From Amycolatopsis lurida (lineage in GTDB: Bacteria > Actinomycetota > Actinomycetes > Mycobacteriales > Pseudonocardiaceae), in contig NZ_FNTA01000003.1 of assembly GCF_900105055.1 (NCBI RefSeq), positions 1 to 64,000 of the forward strand: a DNA stretch of 64,000 nt. Reading direction: 5' to 3'. How positions within the stretch are numbered: the first letter of the stretch is position 1; every line of letters begins with the position of its first letter. The notes under the pieces are model-generated. The model saw only the letters and a list, made by a program, of their open reading frames with translations, did not search any database and had not been told where the DNA came from. The position numbers and the translations under genes are program-made. Positions 36,657-44,690 of this stretch are shown one piece after another.

Positions 36657-38021
36657 ATGTTCGCTCCTGCACGCCGCTCGTGGTGGCGCCCCCTCGGCCA
36701 CGCCGAGTACCTGGCCTCGTCATGGTTCCCCGGCCTCACCGGCGTTCGCGCGCTCGCGGCCGTGGCCGTGGTGTGCTTCCACTACGGCGGCCCGGTCGTC
36801 GACCGCCTCCAAGGCTGGATCGCCGTGCAACTGTTCTTCGTGCTGTCCGGCTTCCTCATCACGACGCTGGCCCTGCGCGAAGAAGACCGTGACGGCCGGA
36901 TCTCACTGCGCGGGTTCTACCTTCGCCGGGTCTTCCGGATCATGCCGGTGTACTTCCTGCTCCTGGCGCTGACCACGGTCGCCGTCCTGCTCGGGGGGGC
37001 GTACCAGAGCAGCAGGCTCGCCGACGCGATGCCGTACTACCTCGTCTTCGGCAACGAACTCGTCGACTTCAACACGCCCTATCCGACGTCGTGGTCGCTG
37101 GGAGTGGAGGAAAAGTTCTACCTGGTCTGGCCCGCGCTGCTGGTGCTGACTTCGTTCGCGCGGAGCGGTAAGACGGCACTGCGTTCGCTGCTGGGCGCGT
37201 CTGCCGTCCTGGGTGTCGTGCTGTTCGCGCTGCCGTTGGCGCCCTCGCACACCTGGGCGAGCCTTTCGGTGCATTACTGCTCGCTGGTCATCGGCTGCCT
37301 GCTGGCGATGACGCTCCACCATCCGCGCGGATTCGCCCTCGTCCGGCCGCTGACCAGCCCGGCCGTCGCCACGGTGATCGGCTGCGGGTTCGTCGTGCTG
37401 CAGTTCTCCGTCGGCCCGCTGACGAAGGCGCTCGGCGGGCATTGGCAGTTCGTCGTGCCGGTCTATGCGGCGGGCTCGGCACTGCTGCTCGTGGCGGTCG
37501 TGTCGCCGGGCCCGGTCCGGTTGCTGCTCTCGAGCAGGCCGATGACCTTCGTCGGCGACCGTTCGTACGCGCTCTACCTCGCTCAGACCGGCGCGGCCGG
37601 GGTCACGGGCTGGCTGCTGCCCACCGGGCTCGCCAAGGCCGCCGCGACCACCGGTGTCGCGCTGCTGTTCGCCTGCGCGCTGCGCCGCTGGGTCGAACAG
37701 CCCGCCATCGCCTACGGCCGGAAGGTGGTCGGACGACGAGCGCCCGCCGTCCCTCCGGTGGAGGAAACGGCGGGCGCTCGGTCGACGTCAGTGGTGCGCG
37801 GCCACGCCACCGGTGGTGGCGCTCTTCTTGACGAAAAGCGATCCGACGAACGCGGCGAGGCCGACACAACCGGCGACCATGAACGTCGTGCGGATACCGG
37901 CCGCGTCGGGGCTGGCCGCTCCGGCGGTGGTCGTGCTCGCCGTGGCGATCGCGATGAACAGGGCGGTGCCGAGCGCGCCGGCGAGCTGCTGAAGGGTGGC
38001 GAGAATCGCGCTGCCGTGTGA
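36657..38021 (+). CDS. Acyltransferase family 3 (OafA-like) membrane protein with antisense C-terminal extension
   Basis: 454 residues. Residues 1-370 are a complete acyltransferase-3 domain of about 10 membrane spans: LTGVRALAAVAVVCFHYGG (active-site His), QLFFVLSGFLIT, RRVFRIMPVYFL, YPTSWSLGVEEKFYLVWP and FVGDRSYALYLAQ. It would O-acetylate or acylate cell-surface or secreted glycans. After GRKVVGRR the frame continues about 80 residues of charged Gly/Arg/Glu sequence that overlaps the opposing MFS gene by 234 bases and reads through a terminator-like hairpin. This suggests that the original stop was lost. The core is sure; the tail is probably recent. Confidence 0.88.
   Translation: MFAPARRSWWRPLGHAEYLASSWFPGLTGVRALAAVAVVCFHYGGPVVDRLQGWIAVQLFFVLSGFLITTLALREEDRDGRISLRGFYLRRVFRIMPVYFLLLALTTVAVLLGGAYQSSRLADAMPYYLVFGNELVDFNTPYPTSWSLGVEEKFYLVWPALLVLTSFARSGKTALRSLLGASAVLGVVLFALPLAPSHTWASLSVHYCSLVIGCLLAMTLHHPRGFALVRPLTSPAVATVIGCGFVVLQFSVGPLTKALGGHWQFVVPVYAAGSALLLVAVVSPGPVRLLLSSRPMTFVGDRSYALYLAQTGAAGVTGWLLPTGLAKAAATTGVALLFACALRRWVEQPAIAYGRKVVGRRAPAVPPVEETAGARSTSVVRGHATGGGALLDEKRSDERGEADTTGDHERRADTGRVGAGRSGGGRARRGDRDEQGGAERAGELLKGGENRAAV
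37737..37780. terminator. Bidirectional terminator-like hairpin inside the acyltransferase tail
   Basis: 37737-37750 pairs perfectly (14 bp) with 37767-37780, and the loop pairs further (CCTCC / GGAGG). It ends 7 bases before the MFS stop (37788) and fits the usual place between convergent genes. Here it is translated as part of the acyltransferase extension. Confidence 0.7.
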
Positions 38022-39236
38022 ATACAGGTGTTCGGGCAGCGAACCGAGGGATTCGGTCATCAGCGGCGTCATCATGAGGCCGAGCCCGCCCATCAGCAGG
38101 ACGTGGATGGCGATGACCGCGATCAGAGGCGATTCCGCGCCGAGCAGGGCGAACAGCCACAGCGAGATCGCCATCGAGGCCGCGCCGGGGATCACCAGGG
38201 GCCGGGGGCCGAAGCGGTCGTAAAGCGCGCCGACCGGGCGGCCGAGCAGCCCGAGGACCAGACCGCCGGGCAGCACCGCGAGCCCGCTGACGAACGTGGT
38301 GGTGTGCAGGACGGTCTGCAGGTACAGCGGGAGCAGGATCGCCGCGGCGCCGAGCAGGCACATGAACAGCAAGGCCGTCAGCACCAGCGAGACGACGAAA
38401 CTGCGGTGGGTGAACGGACGCAGGTCCAGCAGCGCGCGGTCTTCCTTCTGGAGCCGCAACTGGCGCCAGGTGAACACCACGAGCGCCACGACACCGACCG
38501 CGATCGGCGCCCACGGCGGCACCGGCTGATGCCCACCGGCCGATTCGCCGGACACCGACAGGCCGTACAGCACGCCGCCGAAACCGAGCGCGGACAGGAC
38601 CACGGACAGCACGTCCAGCGGCACCTTGCGGGTGTCGCCGTCCAGCCGCAGCTGCACCATGCCGACCACCAGAGCGGCGAGCGAGAGCGGCAGCACGATC
38701 CAGAACATCCAGCGCCAGCCGAGCGACGAGAGCACGGCACCGCCGATGGTCGGGCCGATGGCGGGCGCGACCGCGATGACGATCGTGATCGTGCCCATCG
38801 TGGCGCCGCGCTTCTCGACCGGGACCAGGCGCATCACCGTGGTCATCAGCAGCGGCAGCATCACCGCCGTCCCGCAGGCCTGGATGACGCGGCCGGTCAG
38901 CAGCAGGGCGAAACCCGGGGCCAGCGCGCTGACCAGGGTGCCGGTGCTGAACAGGGTGAGCGAGGCGAGGAACACCTGGCGCGGGGTGAACCGCTCGAGC
39001 AGGAACCCGGTGGTCGGGATGACGACCGCCATGGTGAGCAGGAAACCGCTGGTCAACCACTGGACGGTGGTGGTCGGGACCTGGAGGTCGACGGTCAGGT
39101 CACGCAGCGCGACGCTCAGGATGGTCTCGTTGAGGATCATCACGAACGCGGAAAGGACCAGGACCCCGATCAGGAGTCCGGCTTTCGCCGGTGCCCTTTG
39201 CTGGTCGTGGGCGGTTTCGGGCAGGGTCTCGGTCAT
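37788..39236 (-). CDS. MFS drug exporter, DHA2 (EmrB/QacA-like) family
   Basis: 482 residues with 14 predicted spans. Family marks: VQWLTSGFLLTMAVVIPTTGFLLERF (motif with the Trp of helix 2), GRVIQACGTAVMLPLLM, the motif C of antiporters GPTIGGAVLSSLGWRWMFWIVLP (about 145-168), and LRPFTHRSFVVSL mid-protein. Members pump drugs, dyes, peptides or amino acids out against protons. ATG 39236; no regulator is adjacent on the same strand. Its 3' end is covered by the antisense tail of the acyltransferase gene, an arrangement that may let the two transcripts interfere. Confidence 0.92.
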   Translation of the reverse strand: MTETLPETAHDQQRAPAKAGLLIGVLVLSAFVMILNETILSVALRDLTVDLQVPTTTVQWLTSGFLLTMAVVIPTTGFLLERFTPRQVFLASLTLFSTGTLVSALAPGFALLLTGRVIQACGTAVMLPLLMTTVMRLVPVEKRGATMGTITIVIAVAPAIGPTIGGAVLSSLGWRWMFWIVLPLSLAALVVGMVQLRLDGDTRKVPLDVLSVVLSALGFGGVLYGLSVSGESAGGHQPVPPWAPIAVGVVALVVFTWRQLRLQKEDRALLDLRPFTHRSFVVSLVLTALLFMCLLGAAAILLPLYLQTVLHTTTFVSGLAVLPGGLVLGLLGRPVGALYDRFGPRPLVIPGAASMAISLWLFALLGAESPLIAVIAIHVLLMGGLGLMMTPLMTESLGSLPEHLYSHGSAILATLQQLAGALGTALFIAIATASTTTAGAASPDAAGIRTTFMVAGCVGLAAFVGSLFVKKSATTGGVAAHH

Positions 39237-39460
39237 CAGTGAAGGGCTCTCCTGGAAGGGCGCGGGTCCGCGTCGGCCGCCTTGGGCGCCGGCAACGGTG
39301 ACCGCGAAGGCGAAGCTGAGTCGTTTCGTTCAGTCTGCCCGTGCAGGTCGGTGTGTGTCACGTGAATTTCCGTAGTGAGTACGGTCACTGTGCGTTCGGG
39401 CAGTGCGGGACCGCACACGAGCGGAACGGTTTTTCCTTGGCAGCAAGGTAAAATCGGCAC

Positions 39461-40312
39461 GTGACCAGAGCGATCACGGCAGATCGATGGCATTCGGTGC
39501 GGCGAGCCTATCGGGTGACGGGCGCGCGATTCGCGGACCTGGTCACCCGCGTTCCGGATCCGGACGCGATGGTCACGGCGGAGTGGACGGTGGCCGAAAC
39601 GGTCGCCCACGTCGCGATGATCGCGAAGATGTACACGTCGCTGGTGCGGCCGGACGGCACCGCGGTCCTCGCCACGGGTGGGCAGAGTCAGGTGGAGAAG
39701 ACCACTGTGGACACCGTTTCCGTGCTGAACACCTTGGTGTTGCGAGACTTTCCCGAACGTGACATTCAGGTGCTCGTCACCGGATTGCTCGCGGACATCG
39801 AGGAAGTACTGCGCGTGACCGAGGACGTGGACCCCGGCACCCCGCTGGACTGGCTCGGGGGCTCGAAGGTGCCGCTGGCCGGCGTGCTCGCGCACCTCGT
39901 CAACGAACTTCAGATCCATGGCTGGGACATCGCCAAGGCGCTGAAGCTGCCATGGACGATCCAGCCGGGTGACGCGGCGTTGTTCTTCGACCTGTTCCTG
40001 GTGGGTGTGCTGAGCCACGACATCGGGCATCTGCTCGACACCGACGAGCCGCCGCGGGATCGACGGATCGCCGTGGCGTTCCGATCCGCGTACACGTCCC
40101 CGGTCGTGCTGGTGCTGCATCGGGGACGGGTGACGGTCGAGGAGCCCGGTGGACCGGTCGACGTGCGGATCTCGTTCGATCCGCCGACGCTGAACCTGAT
40201 GCTGTTCCACCGGGTCGGCAAGGCGCGTTCCGCGCTGACGCGCAAGATCGTCGTCAGCGGCCCGCGGCCGTGGTTGTTGCCCGCCTTCCTGCGGGTGGTC
40301 CGGTTGCCGTAG
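39461..40312 (+). CDS. Maleylpyruvate-isomerase-fold (mycothiol-dependent type) protein
   Basis: 283 residues from GTG 39461. N-terminal helical bundle of the DinB/MDMPI type (about 10-180): MVTAEWTVAETVAHVAMIAKMYTSL with the first metal His, and LVNELQIHGWDIAKAL with the HxxxD-like second site. C-terminal SCP2-like domain (about 190-283) ends SGPRPWLLPAFLRVVRLP. In actinomycetes such proteins use mycothiol as thiol cofactor for isomerisation or detoxification, but most paralogues, like this one, have no known substrate. The 224-base gap to the MFS gene holds short dyads (AGTGA/TCACT at 39374-39389) of uncertain meaning. Confidence 0.8.
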   Translation: MTRAITADRWHSVRRAYRVTGARFADLVTRVPDPDAMVTAEWTVAETVAHVAMIAKMYTSLVRPDGTAVLATGGQSQVEKTTVDTVSVLNTLVLRDFPERDIQVLVTGLLADIEEVLRVTEDVDPGTPLDWLGGSKVPLAGVLAHLVNELQIHGWDIAKALKLPWTIQPGDAALFFDLFLVGVLSHDIGHLLDTDEPPRDRRIAVAFRSAYTSPVVLVLHRGRVTVEEPGGPVDVRISFDPPTLNLMLFHRVGKARSALTRKIVVSGPRPWLLPAFLRVVRLP

Positions 40313-40369
40313 GGCTTCGGGTGTCGCGAGTGTTCGGGTACCTGCTGCCGGTGCGCGGGTGGCGGTTCG

Positions 40370-40429
40370 CGTGACTGGATGGACGACACACGTGACTGGA
40401 TGGACGACACGTGTGGTCAGACGGACGAC
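40370..40429. repeat. Short tandem repeat, 21-bp period
   Basis: CGTGACTGGATGGACGACAC occurs at 40370-40389 and again at 40391-40410. A third degenerate unit (GTGTGGTCAGACGGACGAC) follows to 40429. It lies just before the end of the minus-strand HxlR gene. It could be replication slippage or a multi-site regulatory element. Confidence 0.75.
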
Positions 40430-40466
40430 TCGCGGCGGAACCCGGCTGGCCGTGCTGACCAGGCCG

Positions 40467-40856
40467 TCAACCGTTGGCAGGCGTGTCGAACCGGCGTCGC
40501 GAGTCTTCGATGTGGCCGAGGAACCGCTGCGTCCAGTCGCACATCCCGTCGACCGTCGCGCGGAGGCCGTGCCCGGCCTCGGTCAGGGTGTAATCGACAC
40601 GCGGTGGCACCGTCGGGTGCACCGTCCGTTCGAGCAGGCCATTGCGCTCCAGCATGCGCAGGTTCTGAGTGAGCATCTTGTGGCTGATGCCCTCGATGTC
40701 GTCGCGCAGTTCGGTGAACCGCCGGGTGCGGTCGCCGATCGTCTCGATGATCAGGAGTGCCCACTTGTTGGCGACGTCGGAGAAGATCTCCCGCGCCAGC
40801 GAGTCCGCCCGCAGCAGATCGGCGTCGTCCGAACCGTTGAGCTGCTTGGTCACCAT
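40467..40856 (-). CDS. HxlR-family regulator
   Basis: 129 residues of a winged helix-turn-helix: SDVANKWALLIIETIGDRTRRFTELRDDIEGISHKMLTQNLRMLERNGLLERTV (about 26-80), then PPRVDYTLTEAGHGL, the HxlR signature. HxlR proteins often respond to electrophiles or aldehydes through DUF24 dimer contacts. No conserved Cys is seen here. Divergent from the RidA gene with 98 bases between start codons, so it probably regulates that gene and itself. Confidence 0.88.
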   Translation of the reverse strand: MVTKQLNGSDDADLLRADSLAREIFSDVANKWALLIIETIGDRTRRFTELRDDIEGISHKMLTQNLRMLERNGLLERTVHPTVPPRVDYTLTEAGHGLRATVDGMCDWTQRFLGHIEDSRRRFDTPANG

Positions 40857-40954
40857 CAGGTTCCCCAGTCACGAAAAAGTGCGTTCTTCCAGGTCGACGC
40901 ATACTCTCCTACAGTTCCTGGGTAACCACAAGTGACCACGACCGAGGAGTACGG

Positions 40955-41362
40955 ATGAGCATCACCCTGGTGAATCCCGCGGGACTGCCTGAGATCCCCG
41001 CGTACCGGCAGGTGTCGATCGCGACCGGGCCGAAGCTGGTCTTCATCGCGGGGCAGGTCTCCTGGGACGCCGCCGGTGCCCTTGTCGGTGAGGGTGACCT
41101 CGCCGCACAGGTCGAACAGTGCTACCTGAACATCGGCACCGCGCTCGCCGCGGCCGGTGCCACCTTCGACGACGTCGCGAAGATGACCGTCTACGTCGTC
41201 GACTGGACGCCGGACAAACTCGCGCTGTTCCTCGAAGGCGTGGACAGGGCCGCCGCCAAACTGGGCGGCACCCCGGTCCCACCGGGCACACTGATCGGCG
41301 TCGCGGCGCTCGACGTGCCCGAGCACCTCGTCGAAGTCGAGGCGACGGCGGTCATCGATTGA
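40955..41362 (+). CDS. RidA-family (YjgF/YER057c) deaminase-like protein
   Basis: 135 residues, with GAGGAG six bases before ATG 40955. The RidA core is clear: YRQVSIATGPKLVFIAGQVSWDAAG, DLAAQVEQCYLNIGTALAAAGATFDDVAKMTVYVVDW, then VPPGTLIGVAALDVPEHLVEVEATAVI. Canonical RidA deaminates reactive 2-aminoacrylate and needs Arg in the RxPPR-like strand. Here that region reads TLIGVAAL, so it belongs to the Rid1-7 subgroups with other imine substrates. Probably controlled by the divergent HxlR protein. Confidence 0.88.
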   Translation: MSITLVNPAGLPEIPAYRQVSIATGPKLVFIAGQVSWDAAGALVGEGDLAAQVEQCYLNIGTALAAAGATFDDVAKMTVYVVDWTPDKLALFLEGVDRAAAKLGGTPVPPGTLIGVAALDVPEHLVEVEATAVID

Positions 41363-41365
41363 CGC

Positions 41366-41845
41366 TCACTGGCCGCGCGCGGCGCGCCAGATCGGGCTGT
41401 CGACGTAATGGTTGTCGTACTGCTGCGAGGACGCGGCGATCTCCGCCGGGTCGGCTTCGCCGCGTGCTACCCGGTCGAGGAGGCGGTAGTAGTCGAAGCG
41501 GGCCATTCCCGGGGTGAAGGTGACCAGGACGTCGGCGTCCGAGCCGTCGGCGGGGCCGAACGCGTGCGGCACCTTGGGCGGCACGGCGAGGAAGTCGCCC
41601 TTCTCCAGCGTGTGCAGCGTTTCCTCGACGAGGACCTGGAGTTTCCCTTCGAGTACGAAGAAGAACTCGGTCGCGCGGGTGTGGAAATGGGCCGGGGTGC
41701 CGAAGACGCCGTCCTTCAAGGTCGCGCGGTTCGCGGTGAAGCCCCCGTCGGTGGTGTCCGAGTCGGCCAGCAGCGTGATCTCGCTGCCCGGCGCGTCGCT
41801 GACGATCTCGGCGTCGGCGGCTCGGAGCAGGATGGGGTCGAACAT
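41366..41845 (-). CDS. Cupin-domain protein
   Basis: 159 residues, single cupin beta barrel. Metal-ligand motif 1 is FGTPAHFHTRATEFFFVLEGKLQVLVEE (His, His, Glu near 50-60) and motif 2 is LAVPPKVPHAFGPADG (His near 90). The C-terminus is helical (FDYYRLLDRVARGEADPAEIAAS), as in quercetin-2,3-dioxygenase-like or sugar-binding stand-alone cupins. A GAGGAG lies before ATG 41845. It ends 3 bases from the RidA stop, tail to tail. A well-formed 12-bp dyad 90 bases upstream may control it. Confidence 0.83.
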   Translation of the reverse strand: MFDPILLRAADAEIVSDAPGSEITLLADSDTTDGGFTANRATLKDGVFGTPAHFHTRATEFFFVLEGKLQVLVEETLHTLEKGDFLAVPPKVPHAFGPADGSDADVLVTFTPGMARFDYYRLLDRVARGEADPAEIAASSQQYDNHYVDSPIWRAARGQ

Positions 41846-41935
41846 GGTGGCGTCTCCTCGGTTTCCTTGTTCAGCGGGCTCGCTGACAGGACCACTCTCT
41901 CCCGAGAGCGGACCTTGATCAACGCGGAAAGCGAC

Positions 41936-41967
41936 ACCGATCGATAATCCTCAGGTTATCGATCGGT
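41936..41967. promoter_or_regulatory. 12-bp inverted repeat upstream of the cupin gene
   Basis: ACCGATCGATAA (41936-41947) and TTATCGATCGGT (41956-41967) are exact reverse complements separated by 8 bases. The A/T-rich inner half makes a terminator less likely than an operator or cruciform. It is next to, but distinct from, the large hairpin at 41970. Confidence 0.55.
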
Positions 41968-41969
41968 GG

Positions 41970-42022
41970 TCCGTGAAGGCCTCCTTGAGGGATCCAGGAT
42001 CCCTCAAGGAGGCCTTCACGGA
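41970..42022. repeat. 26-bp-stem hairpin of the 'gtgaaggcctcc' type
   Basis: 41970-41995 is the exact reverse complement of 41997-42022, with one base between: the longest perfect dyad in the window. Its arm shares GTGAAGGCCTCC with the hairpin at 17903. It stands 32 bases past the stop of the minus-strand VOC gene, so it may end that transcript. Confidence 0.85.
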
Positions 42023-42053
42023 CTCGGCGAGCGCCACGTGACAGGCCTCGCGG

Positions 42054-42485
42054 TCAGGCGGCGAAGACCTGCGAGTCGTCGGCGAACGCCTTGAACTCCA
42101 GGGCGTTGCCCGCCGGGTCCAGCAGGAACATCGTCCACTGTTCACCGGTCTGGCCCTCGAAGCGGACGTAGGGCTCGATGACGAAAGAGGTGTCCGCCGC
42201 GCGCAGCCGATCCGCGAGCTTCCGGAACTCCGGCACGGTGAGGATCAGCCCGAAGTGGGGCACGGGCACGTCGTGTCCGTCGACGGGGTTGTGGATCCGC
42301 TGCGGCCGCTCCGGCGCGAGGTGCGTGACGAATTGGTGCCCGTGCAGGTTCCAGTCGATCCAGGTGTCGGAGCTGCGGCCCTGTTCGAGGCCGAGAACCT
42401 CGCCGTAGAAGGTGCGCGCGGCGGCGAGGTCGTCGACGGGCATGGCGAGGTGGAAGCGGGGGATGGGGGAGTCGAGGACGGTCAT
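42054..42485 (-). CDS. VOC-family (glyoxalase/bleomycin-resistance-like) protein
   Basis: 143 residues with two beta-alpha-beta-beta-beta units: [29 protein letters not shown] at the start (first metal-type His) and [30 protein letters not shown], ending [18 protein letters not shown] with the usual C-terminal Glu. Fits a divalent-metal VOC enzyme. Members range from lactoylglutathione lyases and dioxygenases to drug-binding proteins, and no substrate can be named. Divergent from the GntR gene across a 103-base gap carrying a perfect palindrome. Confidence 0.85.
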   Translation of the reverse strand: MTVLDSPIPRFHLAMPVDDLAAARTFYGEVLGLEQGRSSDTWIDWNLHGHQFVTHLAPERPQRIHNPVDGHDVPVPHFGLILTVPEFRKLADRLRAADTSFVIEPYVRFEGQTGEQWTMFLLDPAGNALEFKAFADDSQVFAA

Positions 42486-42524
42486 ACCCAGGGGATCCTT
42501 TCGGACGGGACGAGTACTTGTAGC

Positions 42525-42536
42525 AATGTTAACATT
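42525..42536. promoter_or_regulatory. Palindrome between VOC and GntR genes
   Basis: AATGTTAACATT is a perfect 12-bp palindrome in the middle of a divergent gap, 39 bases from the VOC start and 53 from the GntR start. FCD-type GntR regulators bind short A/T-rich dyads of this sort. Assignment is by position only. Confidence 0.5.
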
Positions 42537-42588
42537 AGGACAAGTTCGTGATCGCTACTATTCGGGCGTGCCGGCGGGAAGGACGAGG

Positions 42589-43245
42589 ATGAACGAACCT
42601 GGCAGGGTGATGCCGGCACGTCGTCGCGGGCTGGCGGACGAGGTCGCCGACAGGGTCAGGGACGCCATCTTCGGCGGCGCCTATCCGCCTGGCGCGCAGT
42701 TGCGCGAGGTCGAGCTTTCGGAGGCGCTCGGTGTCAGCCGCGGCCCGGTGCGTGAAGCACTGCTGAAACTGGAGCGTGAGGGCCTGGTCCGCAGCGAATG
42801 GCATCGCGGTGCGATCGTCACGACGCTGTCCGAAGCGGACGTCGCGGAACTCGACAGCCTGCGGTCGGCCTTGGAGCAGCTGGCCGTCCGGCTCGTGGTC
42901 GCGAACGCGCCGGAGGCGGACCTGGCCGCGATCGAGGAGGTCGTCGACCGGATGGACCAGGCGCGCGACGAGCACGAGATGGTCCGCTGTGACATCGATT
43001 TCCACGACGCGGTGTACGCGGCGTCCGGTCATCGGCGGCTCGTCGAGGCGTGGCGGGCGATCCGGTCGCAGGTGTACCTGTTCCTGCTGACCCGGATCGG
43101 CGTGAGCTCCGACGGCTACCTCGCGAGCATTCCGGCCGAGCATCGCCGGCTGGCGGCCGCTCTTCGTGCCCGTGACGGCGAGGAGGCGCTCGAACTCTTC
43201 GCCATCCATCGGGGCGAAGCCTTCGCCGTGCTGACGAGGGAGTGA
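42589..43245 (+). CDS. GntR-family regulator with FCD domain
   Basis: 218 residues from ATG 42589, with GGAAGGA upstream; a longer frame from 42412 would run antisense through the VOC gene and is rejected. Winged helix LADEVADRVRDAIFGGAYPPGAQLREVELSEALGVSRGPVREALLKLEREGLV (about 14-66), then the FCD bundle with DIDFHDAVYAASGHRRLV and SIPAEHRRLAAAL supplying the metal His residues. It may control the VOC gene, the downstream sugar-importer operon (132 bases away on the same strand), or both. Confidence 0.88.
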   Translation: MNEPGRVMPARRRGLADEVADRVRDAIFGGAYPPGAQLREVELSEALGVSRGPVREALLKLEREGLVRSEWHRGAIVTTLSEADVAELDSLRSALEQLAVRLVVANAPEADLAAIEEVVDRMDQARDEHEMVRCDIDFHDAVYAASGHRRLVEAWRAIRSQVYLFLLTRIGVSSDGYLASIPAEHRRLAAALRARDGEEALELFAIHRGEAFAVLTRE

Positions 43246-43269
43246 ACGAGCCGGACGAAATGGCGCGCA

Positions 43270-43311
43270 AGGGCTTGACGGCAAGGTTGGCCAAGGCTTA
43301 ACTCAAGCCCT
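43270..43311 (+). promoter_or_regulatory. Promoter with overlapping dyad for the sugar ABC operon
   Basis: TTGACG (43275-43280), 17 bases, TTAACT (43298-43303) form a good -35/-10 pair 74 bases before the lipoprotein start. AGGGCTTGA (43270-43278) and TCAAGCCCT (43303-43311) are exact reverse complements covering both boxes, so a repressor bound there would block the promoter. No CebR-type site is seen. Confidence 0.55.
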
Positions 43312-43376
43312 GAAATAAGACGTGTCCCGGGTCACAGCTCCGGACGCGGCTTGGCCACTCACCCCGAGGACCATCG

Positions 43377-44690
43377 ATGCGAATCGGAAAGATCGCTCCC
43401 GCGCTCGTCCTGGCGCTGGCGGCCGCCGCCACGACGGCATGCGGCGGCGGCGACACGTCGTCCAGTGCTCCCAAGGAACTCGTGTACTGGGCATCCAATC
43501 AGGGCACCAGTCTCGACAACGACAAAGCCGTCCTGCAGCCCGAACTCGACAAGTTCGAGAAGGCCTCCGGGATCAAGGTCAAGCTCGAGGTCGTCCCGTG
43601 GACGGATCTGCTCAACCGGATCCTCGCGGCCACCACCTCCGGCAGGGGGCCGGACGTGCTCAACATCGGCAACACGTGGTCGGCCTCGTTGCAGGCGACG
43701 GGCGCGTTCCTGCCGTTCGACGACGCCGCGCTGGAGAAGGTCGGTGGCAAGTCGCGTTTCCTCGGCCCGTCGCTGGCGGCCACCGGGGCGAGCGGGCAGC
43801 CGCCGGTCGGCGTACCGCTCTACGGCCAGGCATACGGCCTGTACTACAACAAGAAACTCTTCTCGGAAGCCGGGATCACCAAGCCGCCCGCCACCTGGGA
43901 GGAACTCGTCGAGGACGGCAAGAAGCTCACCAAACCCGACAAGGGCCAGTGGGGGCTCTCGCTCCAGGCGGGCCAGGTCACCGAGAACAGCCACCACGCG
44001 GCGATCCTCGGCGCTCAGCACGGTGCCCAATTCTTCACCTCGGAGGGCAAACCGCAACTGGCTTCGGATCCGTCGGTCGCGGCCGTGCAGCAGTTCGTCG
44101 ACCTGATGCAGAAGGACAAGATCGTCAATCCGGCCAACGCCGAATACGCCGACACCGCCAAATCCCTCAAGGACCTGTCGGACGGCAAGGCCGCGATGTT
44201 CATGAACCAGGCCTCCGCGGGGTCGTTCAAGAACATCGGGATGGACATGGCCGACCTCGGTGTCGCGCCGATCCCGTTGCCCGCCGCCGCGCCGCCGAAC
44301 GGCCGGAAGGTGACCAGCTTCGTCGCGGGCATCAACATGGCGGTCTTCAAGAACACCAAGAACCCCGACGCCGCACTGGACTTCGTGAAGTTCATGGTCT
44401 CGGCGCCGGAGCAGGCGCTGCTCAACAAGACCTACGGTTCGCTGCCGACCGTCCAGGACGCCTACAGTGACGCGGCGTTCCAGACCGAAGACGTCAAGGT
44501 CTTCCAGAAAGTACTCGCGAATTCAGCTGAGCCAATGCCGCAGGTTCCGCAGGAGTCGCAGTTCGAGACCCTGATCGGCACCGCGATGAAGGCGATGTTC
44601 GCCGACGTCGCCGCGGGCAAGCCGGTCGACGGAGTCAAGATCCGTGACCAGCTGAACCAGGCGGACCAGCAGATCGCGGCCGGTGGTTGA
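43377..44690 (+). CDS. Sugar ABC transporter substrate-binding lipoprotein
   Basis: 437 residues. Lipoprotein signal with the modified cysteine at 22 (MRIGKIAP, then LAAAATTAC). A type I sugar-binding protein (COG1653 family): ELVYWASNQGTS, LDKFEKASGIKVKLEVVPW, GPDVLNIGNTWSASLQ, YGLYYNKKLFSEAG and GINMAVFKNTKNPDAALDFVKFM are characteristic. It catches a di- or oligosaccharide outside the membrane and docks on the two permeases encoded next. The co-transcribed beta-glucosidase suggests a beta-glucoside such as cellobiose, but the absence of a CebR site leaves other beta-linked sugars open. Confidence 0.9.
   Translation: MRIGKIAPALVLALAAAATTACGGGDTSSSAPKELVYWASNQGTSLDNDKAVLQPELDKFEKASGIKVKLEVVPWTDLLNRILAATTSGRGPDVLNIGNTWSASLQATGAFLPFDDAALEKVGGKSRFLGPSLAATGASGQPPVGVPLYGQAYGLYYNKKLFSEAGITKPPATWEELVEDGKKLTKPDKGQWGLSLQAGQVTENSHHAAILGAQHGAQFFTSEGKPQLASDPSVAAVQQFVDLMQKDKIVNPANAEYADTAKSLKDLSDGKAAMFMNQASAGSFKNIGMDMADLGVAPIPLPAAAPPNGRKVTSFVAGINMAVFKNTKNPDAALDFVKFMVSAPEQALLNKTYGSLPTVQDAYSDAAFQTEDVKVFQKVLANSAEPMPQVPQESQFETLIGTAMKAMFADVAAGKPVDGVKIRDQLNQADQQIAAGG

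Noticed and set aside
40370..40429. CRISPR-like array
   Set aside because: Units adjoin without unique spacers, only two and a half copies exist, and there are no cas genes.
43246..43376. CebR operator for the sugar ABC/GH1 operon
   Set aside because: No match to TGGGAGCGCTCCCA, even with two mismatches, was seen by eye in this gap. The dyad there is of another type.
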